This document shows positions 6,860 to 10,485 of a stretch of 10,485 nucleotides of DNA, in pieces. The stretch spans positions 9,503 to 19,987 of the forward strand of contig DJYC01000039.1 of the NCBI GenBank assembly GCA_002448445.1. Reading direction: 5' to 3'. The position numbers were made by a program, and so were the translations under genes. Source of the DNA: Treponema sp. UBA6988 (lineage in GTDB: Bacteria > Spirochaetota > Spirochaetia > Treponematales > Treponemataceae). Below the pieces are notes generated by a model, which saw nothing but the letters and a program-made list of their open reading frames with translations, had not been told where the DNA came from and ran no database searches. Numbering within the stretch: position 1 is the stretch's first letter; each line of letters starts with the position of its first letter.

Positions 6860-6969
6860 ATAATCCAGAAAGCCAAGGAAAAGCTGACTAATCCAATTCG
6901 CCAGCATTTCCTTCCCAAACAAAGCAAGTTTTGCTTTCAAAAAAAAATTTTACTAAGGAGGATTTCGCC

Positions 6970-7173
6970 ATGAAATCTATGAAGAACATTAAGCCGTCGT
7001 ATGCGGTAAAGTTAGGAAAGGGTGTGTTTATGGGAGTTACTATTTACTGGATATGTTCCAAATGTGGTAATCAAATACCGACAACTAATATGAATTACAA
7101 ACCAAGCCCAACTAGCGGAGGAAAATGTAAAGACTCCAAATCTGGAAATCATGTTTGGAAGAAGATGAAATAA
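6970..7173 (+). CDS. zinc-ribbon-like miniprotein of unknown function
   Basis: This encodes a 67-aa basic protein. Cys29-x2-Cys32 (WICSKCGN), Cys53 and His61 (KCKDSKSGNHVWKK) form a likely four-ligand zinc site of zinc-ribbon or knuckle type. There is no further domain. The start is decided by a near-perfect SD, AAGGAGG at 6955-6961, 8 nt before ATG 6970. A second in-frame ATG at 7030 also has an SD-like AAAGGG 7 nt upstream; it would give a 47-aa product (MGVTIYWIC...) that keeps the whole metal site, so two products are possible. The gene is preceded by a good promoter, is divergent from the XRE regulator, and is followed by a long inverted repeat. Base use is clearly more A/T-rich than in mutS2 or pgi, suggesting transfer. 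The role is unknown; small zinc ribbons may bind nucleic acid or protein. Confidence 0.75.
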   Translation: MKSMKNIKPSYAVKLGKGVFMGVTIYWICSKCGNQIPTTNMNYKPSPTSGGKCKDSKSGNHVWKKMK

Positions 7174-7215
7174 ACATTCTCCTTCATGTTGAACTGCAAA
7201 ATGTATGAGAGGCAA

Positions 7216-7261
7216 TTTCAAAACTCTTCTGACATTTGAAACTTTCACAGGAGTTTTGAAA
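7216..7261. repeat. 46-bp inverted repeat between small genes
   Basis: TTTCAAAACTC (7216-7226) and GAGTTTTGAAA (7251-7261) are perfect 11-bp inverted arms around a 24-nt middle. The middle contains TGAAA-C-TTTCA, which echoes the arms. No T-run follows the right arm, so it is not a standard terminator. It could be an operator or an RNA structure controlling the next small gene, whose start is 43 nt downstream. Confidence 0.6.
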
Positions 7262-7303
7262 ACAAACACTTTACAAACTACATATTTTACAGAGGTATGA
7301 ATT

Positions 7304-7516
7304 TTGAACAAAAACTTTTTTACACAAAAACAGATTAACGAATTGTTTGCGGGACAAGAACGAAGATTATTGCGATACTTAGCAAAATATGGGGTAGAAA
7401 TTCCAGAGGACGACATAAGACAGCAAGAGGAAGATTTCGCAAATGAACACGCCATGGATGCATCTGAACTGGGGTTTTGGGATGCTTATAAAAGTGCGTT
7501 CAATCAACGAATTTAG
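7304..7516 (+). CDS. small charged protein of unknown function
   Basis: This encodes a 70-aa protein that I do not recognise. It appears mainly helical and charged: KQINELFAGQERRLLRYLAKYG, then an acidic stretch EIPEDDIRQQEEDFANEH, then ELGFWDAYKSAFNQR. No Cys, signal peptide or membrane segment is present. The start is TTG 7304, chosen because AGAGG (7291-7295) lies 8 nt upstream. An ATG at 7297 is in another frame and gives only a 13-codon peptide. The gene sits 130 nt after the zinc-ribbon gene and 26 nt before the next small gene, all on the same strand, so the three may form one transcript. The acidic, helical composition would suit a partner-binding protein, but nothing in the sequence proves a role. 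Confidence 0.62.
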   Translation: MNKNFFTQKQINELFAGQERRLLRYLAKYGVEIPEDDIRQQEEDFANEHAMDASELGFWDAYKSAFNQRI

Positions 7517-7542
7517 AAGATAATATTTATTGAAGAGGAATC

Positions 7543-7857
7543 ATGAATATTGGAGACATAATATCGGTTGCTTATCAAGGACAATCACGCAAGATGATTG
7601 TTCTTTCATACGAAAAAAGAATAATCAATGGATACAGTTATACTGTTTACAACATAAACGATATCAATGATAGTGCAAACAAAAAATTACTAAACCATAA
7701 ACTTTATGTAAGGGAAGATGCATCCATAAGTATGCAATTAGATATGGAAGGACACTTGGTTGGTTCCGAATCAGAAATTCAAGGTGGCGATTATTATATG
7801 ATATGTGATAAAACTAAAACAATAGATAAAGACGTGAATCAAAACATTATTCTTTAA
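7543..7857 (+). CDS. AT-rich gene for a small protein of unknown function
   Basis: This encodes a 104-aa protein that I do not recognise. It begins MNIGDIISVAYQGQSRKMIVLSY and has alternating hydrophobic segments typical of small beta-rich folds (RKMIVLSYEKRI, YSYTVYNIND, GGDYYMICDK). There is no signal peptide, membrane segment or metal motif. ATG 7543 is preceded by AGAGG at 7534-7538, 4 nt upstream. G+C is about 30% by hand count, against 53-55% in parts of the following gene, and codons end mostly in A or T, which points to recent acquisition. It follows the 70-aa gene closely and ends 12 nt before the amidohydrolase gene, so these may be cotranscribed even though their base composition differs sharply. 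Confidence 0.66.
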   Translation: MNIGDIISVAYQGQSRKMIVLSYEKRIINGYSYTVYNINDINDSANKKLLNHKLYVREDASISMQLDMEGHLVGSESEIQGGDYYMICDKTKTIDKDVNQNIIL

Positions 7858-7869
7858 GAACACAGCCCC

Positions 7870-8595
7870 ATGACCGACCACCACATCCACATAGGCCAGT
7901 TCAACGAACTCTACTACGACGCACTGGAAGTCTTTGAAGCAATCGAAGAAGCCGGGGCAAAGTACGGCATTGACGAAGCGCGTTTTTCCTCCACATCAAG
8001 CTGTAGGGACGACGTGGAGCTTTTGAGGATCGAAGAAGAAACAGCCTACGCCCTCTCCTACTCCGGCAAGCTAAAAGTGCGCCCATACCTCTGGTTTGTT
8101 CCGTCTTACGCAGACAAAAACATCTCCGTCTTTTCCGCAACCAAAACCTTCGACTACTGCGGAATAAAACTTCATCCGGCAGCGCAAAAATGGAACTTTG
8201 AAAACCCCCGCCACAAAAAATGCATGGAAGAAATCTTTGACTGGTCAGCCCAAAACAAAAAGCCTGTCTTAGTTCATTCGGGAACAATTCCAGATGACTT
8301 ACCCACAAGGTTTTCGCCATTCGCAATTGAACGCCCAAATTCCGTCCTAATCTTGGCACACTCAAATCCTGTAAAAGAATGTGCAGAACTTGTAAACACC
8401 CACAAAAACATCTTCTGCGACACCGCCTGCATTGAAGAAAAGAACCTCAAAAAACTCCGCTCACTTGTCCGCGAAAAATCAAAAATCCTTTTCGGAAGCG
8501 ACTTTCCTGTTACCCACTATTTTTCAACACATTACTTTAGCAAGGAATGTTCATTAAAAGAAGAATACTTTCTTGACTGCAAGATTATGCCGTAA
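7870..8595 (+). CDS. amidohydrolase-like metal-dependent hydrolase
   Basis: This encodes a 241-aa TIM-barrel hydrolase of the amidohydrolase-2/TatD-like group. The expected metal ligands appear in order: HxH at His5 and His7 (DHHIHIG), His102 in GIKLHP (98-103), His136 in PVLVHSG, His164 in LILAHSN, and Asp211 in LFGSDFP. These fit a mono- or binuclear zinc site for hydrolysis or decarboxylation. The substrate cannot be told from sequence. The protein is short for the superfamily; after Asp211 only 30 residues remain, including the tandem THYFS-THYFS, so the C-terminal barrel helices look reduced. The ribosome site is weak (AAGAA, 7857-7861), which may mean coupling to the gene ending 12 nt upstream. 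The gene converges on the PIN toxin with 1 nt between stop codons. The protein lacks a signal peptide, so it is probably cytoplasmic. Confidence 0.86.
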   Translation: MTDHHIHIGQFNELYYDALEVFEAIEEAGAKYGIDEARFSSTSSCRDDVELLRIEEETAYALSYSGKLKVRPYLWFVPSYADKNISVFSATKTFDYCGIKLHPAAQKWNFENPRHKKCMEEIFDWSAQNKKPVLVHSGTIPDDLPTRFSPFAIERPNSVLILAHSNPVKECAELVNTHKNIFCDTACIEEKNLKKLRSLVREKSKILFGSDFPVTHYFSTHYFSKECSLKEEYFLDCKIMP

Positions 8596-8596
8596 G

Positions 8597-9088
8597 CTAT
8601 TTCATCATGTCCAATGCTGATTGAATAAGGTTTTCACTCAACCGAATATTGCTCTGCTTCAAAAAATCAAAGCAACTTTTTGCATCTGCTTTTGAAATCA
8701 TACCTTCGTCATTAGCCTGAACCAAAATACCCACAGTTCCAGTAATAGAAATTCCAAGCTGTTGTGCAACTTTTCTACCTCTGCGCTCATCTATAATCAA
8801 TACATCAGACAGTTTTTCTCCTGCAAGAACGATAGCCTCACTTTCACCATCATCAAGACCGCTTACGGCTTGCAAAATCTGAATAGACTGCTTATTTTGA
8901 ACTGGAGAAACTTTTAAGAAAGGGGCTTTCTTTACTTCTTCGGCCTCTAAAGCAAAACTCTGATTGGTAGTAAGTTCTCTGTAAACAGCCTCAGGAATCA
9001 ATACTTCGTGAAATAATTTTTCTAGCAAATCTAGGCGGTTTATTTTTATAAGAGAAATCAGCGGAGTAGTATCAGAAACGATCGTCAT
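8597..9088 (-). CDS. PIN-domain toxin, DUF3368 family
   Basis: This encodes a 163-aa PIN-domain protein of the DUF3368 type, the predicted ribonuclease toxin of a type II toxin-antitoxin pair. Acidic metal-binding residues are in place: Asp6 (IVSDTTPLISL), Glu38 (VYRELTT), Glu82 and Glu84 (DDGESEAIVLA), and Asp100 (LIIDERRGR). The family's GITG-like ending appears as SITGTVGILVQA (114-125). All catalytic positions are intact, so an active nuclease is likely. ATG 9088 overlaps the antitoxin stop as ATGA, giving strict coupling. The toxin is the distal gene, so it is made only with the antitoxin. It runs toward the amidohydrolase gene with no room for a terminator between them. The RNA target is unknown. 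Confidence 0.9.
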   Translation of the reverse strand: MTIVSDTTPLISLIKINRLDLLEKLFHEVLIPEAVYRELTTNQSFALEAEEVKKAPFLKVSPVQNKQSIQILQAVSGLDDGESEAIVLAGEKLSDVLIIDERRGRKVAQQLGISITGTVGILVQANDEGMISKADAKSCFDFLKQSNIRLSENLIQSALDMMK

Positions 9089-9366
9089 ACAACATTTCTA
9101 CGGAGCTCTTTTAATACAGCAACATCACTTTCTAGTTCATCGCTTGTCTGATTAAGATATGGAAGTCCAAGATTGCTGTACAATGCAATCAAATCCATTT
9201 TGTGAATACCAAGAATCTGTGCGGCCTTGCCATAAGAAATAGTATCGTTTTGAATATAAGGAAACAAAATCATTGCATTGCGGATAAGGTTTGTTTTTTC
9301 GTCATCTGAAACCATATATTCCACCATATTCTTTGGAACATCTATAGAAACCGCTGTCATAGTCAT
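9085..9366 (-). CDS. UPF0175-family antitoxin
   Basis: This encodes a 93-aa UPF0175 protein, the usual partner of DUF3368 PIN toxins. The N-terminus (MTMTAVSIDVPKNMVEYM) is the beta strand typical of the family. Residues 43-70 (ISYGKAAQILGIHKMDLIALYSNLGLPY) form the helix-turn-helix-like segment presumed to bind DNA and repress the operon. The C-terminus (ESDVAVLKELRRNVV) would wrap the toxin. The start is supported by AGGAGG on the minus strand at 9380-9375, 8 nt upstream; a second Met two codons later is less well placed. The stop overlaps the toxin start by 4 nt. Inverted repeats at 9434-9457 lie upstream and may belong to its control region. Confidence 0.88.
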   Translation of the reverse strand: MTMTAVSIDVPKNMVEYMVSDDEKTNLIRNAMILFPYIQNDTISYGKAAQILGIHKMDLIALYSNLGLPYLNQTSDELESDVAVLKELRRNVV

Positions 9367-9433
9367 AAAAATAGCCTCCTTTTCAAAATCAATTTCGATA
9401 GCATTACCGCATAATTTTACAATTCATCGTTAT

Positions 9434-9457
9434 AATGCCGAGGGGCATTTGCAAATG
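9434..9457. promoter_or_regulatory. overlapping inverted repeats upstream of the antitoxin
   Basis: AATGCC-GAGG-GGCATT (9434-9449) is a perfect 6-bp-arm inverted repeat, and CATTTGCAAATG (9446-9457) is a perfect 12-bp palindrome sharing its right arm. They lie 68-91 nt upstream of the antitoxin start. An operator for the antitoxin is the natural guess, but I see no convincing -35/-10 pair nearby. Confidence 0.38.
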
Positions 9458-9470
9458 TTTTGTCAAGTTA

Positions 9471-9567
9471 GGTGGGGGTGTGCCAAAGAAGCAGCTGCTT
9501 ACTGCTGATGGCTAAGGCCAGGGGGAATCGCAGCAAAGCTTCAAGCGTGTGCTCCTCCCCCTTAGAA
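9471..9567. other. structured, G/C-rich intergenic stretch
   Basis: No credible coding frame is present. The stretch contains the palindrome AAGCAGCTGCTT (9489-9500). Outer arms pair as CTAA (9512-9515) with TTAG (9562-9565) and GGGGGA (9521-9526) with TCCCCC (9556-9561), leaving a 5-nt bulge. A second GGGGG at 9474-9478 competes for the same CCCCC run. It lies directly downstream of glsB on the minus strand. It could be a small RNA or a decayed element. I checked for the SRP RNA tetraloop core, RNase P and tmRNA signatures and saw none. Confidence 0.3.
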
Positions 9568-9576
9568 TAAGAAAAA

Positions 9577-9828
9577 TTAGAACTTTTTGCCCATGACTGC
9601 GCGGACGATTGCAATAAGGAGACAGGTTCCCGCAACGCCTACGATGAGAGAGCTTACAAGTCCGCTTCCGATGTGGATTCCGAGGGCACTTGCCAACCAG
9701 CCGCCGATTGCGCTACCGACAATACCAAGAAGGCATGAAAGCCAGAATCCGTGGGCAGACTTCATGAAAATTCCTGCGAGCCAACCGATAAGGGCACCCA
9801 CAAGGATTGTAATAAGAAGATTCACCAT
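9577..9828 (-). CDS. GlsB/YeaQ/YmgE-family small membrane protein
   Basis: This encodes an 83-aa inner-membrane protein of the family once called transglycosylase-associated. Three hydrophobic segments are visible, at about 3-21, 28-49 and 56-79. They are Gly-rich, with the family patterns VGALIGWLAGIFM (10-22) and LLGIVGSAIGGWLASALG (33-50), and the protein ends in the basic KKF. Length and topology are typical. GGAGG on the minus strand (9840-9836) lies 7 nt before ATG 9828, so the start is firm. It stands alone, divergent from pgi. Relatives are often induced by general or acid stress, but their biochemical role is not established. No strong promoter is evident; a TATACT on the minus strand upstream lacks a good -35. 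Confidence 0.9.
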   Translation of the reverse strand: MVNLLITILVGALIGWLAGIFMKSAHGFWLSCLLGIVGSAIGGWLASALGIHIGSGLVSSLIVGVAGTCLLIAIVRAVMGKKF

Positions 9829-9966
9829 AAAAATTCCTCCATACGGCAGTTTAGTGTTTTCCGCTTTGCATCATGCTTTTTGCAGAAAAATGCCGCTAAC
9901 TTTAGTATAGCATAATTTTTTGATTTTTGGTATATTTAGCTAACAATTTTTATCAGGGGCTTTAAA

Positions 9967-10485
9967 ATGGCAGAAATCGCATGGAACAACCTAACATCTC
10001 TCGAAAGCTTTAAGAAACTCCAGTCGCTCAAAGACTCAGTTTCCATAGCAAAAGAGCTTAAGGCTGAAGGCGCCACAAAACGCGTTTCAGAATATTCAAT
10101 CAAGATGGGCGCAGGTCTCACCTACAACTACGCCGCAAAGGCAGTTGACGGCCGCACAATCCAGGTATTCAAGGACTTGGCAAAAGAGGCACAGCTTCTT
10201 GAAAAGTTTGAGGCTCTCTACAATGGCGATGTTGTAAACACAGGTGAGGGCCGCATGGTTCTCCACCACCTTACAAGAGGCCAGCTTGGCAAGGACGTAA
10301 TGGCAGGCAGCACAAACAAGAGGGCTTTTTACGTTGAGCAGCAGAAAAAAATCGCTGAATTTGCAGAAAAAGTCCACTCAGGCGCACTTGTAAACGAAAA
10401 GGGCGAAAAATACACAACCGTATGCCAGATTGGAATCGGAGGAAGCGACCTTGGCCCGCGCGCAATGTACCTTGCACTTGAAAAC
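9967..10485 (+). CDS. pgi: glucose-6-phosphate isomerase, 5' part
   Basis: This is the N-terminal 173 residues of phosphoglucose isomerase, which interconverts glucose 6-phosphate and fructose 6-phosphate in glycolysis. Typical motifs are NTGEGRMVLHHLTRG (91-105), which carries the Arg/His-rich segment found in the family's N-terminal region, and IGIGGSDLGPRAMYLALE (155-172), the phosphate-binding start of the SIS domain. The frame is open at the window edge; full-length relatives are roughly 530-550 aa, so about two thirds is missing, including the catalytic Glu and the C-terminal signature. AGGGG at 9955-9959 lies 7 nt before ATG 9967. The upstream region is AT-rich, with possible -10 hexamers but no clear -35. 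Codon use is richer in C/G-ending codons than in the small accessory genes, as expected for a well-expressed housekeeping gene. Confidence 0.94.
   Translation, partial: MAEIAWNNLTSLESFKKLQSLKDSVSIAKELKAEGATKRVSEYSIKMGAGLTYNYAAKAVDGRTIQVFKDLAKEAQLLEKFEALYNGDVVNTGEGRMVLHHLTRGQLGKDVMAGSTNKRAFYVEQQKKIAEFAEKVHSGALVNEKGEKYTTVCQIGIGGSDLGPRAMYLALEN

Noticed and set aside
6773..6940. Upstream extension of the XRE gene from a TTG at 6940
   Set aside because: The added 56 residues are not HTH-like, there is no SD, and the segment contains the opposing promoter and repeats.
7012..7455. 147-codon minus-strand frame across the small-gene cassette
   Set aside because: It covers two + strand genes with good ribosome sites plus the inverted repeat, shows no recognisable domain and has no SD.
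9278..9508. 76-codon + strand frame over the antitoxin start
   Set aside because: It is antisense to the antitoxin, includes its ribosome site complement and shows no protein-like pattern.
9471..9567. Known structural RNA (SRP RNA, RNase P, tmRNA)
   Set aside because: None of the conserved cores of these RNAs is visible on either strand; left as an unassigned structured stretch.

Overview
The window looks like chromosomal DNA of a spirochaete, most likely a Treponema. This is an inference from gene content and style: MutS2, ArgR and Pgi genes with A/C-rich codon use, a large exported protein of unknown family next to mutS2, and dispersed palindromic repeats of the GTCA...CTTGA...TCT type. 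No rRNA, tRNA or CRISPR array is present, so the genus cannot be confirmed from the window.

Layout. Positions 1-2757 hold a short promoter region and mutS2 (+), encoding an unusually long MutS2 (885 aa) with an altered Smr domain. A second + strand gene (2738-5584) overlaps the mutS2 end and encodes a large, probably exported protein. Its 5' end is packed with palindromic repeat units (2833-3081) that stay open in frame. Positions 5585-5948 contain no gene but hold a 65% G+C block with nested inverted repeats and three more repeat units. Next is argR (-), with a clear promoter and an ARG box lying between its -35 and -10.

Positions 6485-7857 form an AT-rich accessory segment. It has a small XRE-type repressor (-), divergent from a + strand promoter that precedes a zinc-ribbon miniprotein and two small proteins of unknown function. 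Direct repeats centred on CTATAG sit in the divergent region, and an 11-bp-arm inverted repeat separates the first two + strand genes. A metal-dependent amidohydrolase-like gene (+, 7870-8595) follows and converges, with a 1-nt gap, on a type II toxin-antitoxin pair (-): UPF0175 antitoxin and DUF3368 PIN toxin, overlapping by 4 nt. After a structured intergenic stretch come a GlsB/YeaQ-type small membrane protein (-) and the 5' part of pgi (+), which is cut by the window end.

How it fits together. mutS2, argR and pgi are housekeeping genes; between them is a patchwork of repeats and small accessory genes. The best-supported regulatory statement is argR autoregulation. The most interesting features are (a) palindromic repeats whose stems differ in sequence but stay perfectly paired, apparently inserted in frame between the basic N-terminus and the hydrophobic segment of an exported protein, and (b) the XRE/zinc-ribbon divergent cassette, whose function I cannot assign.
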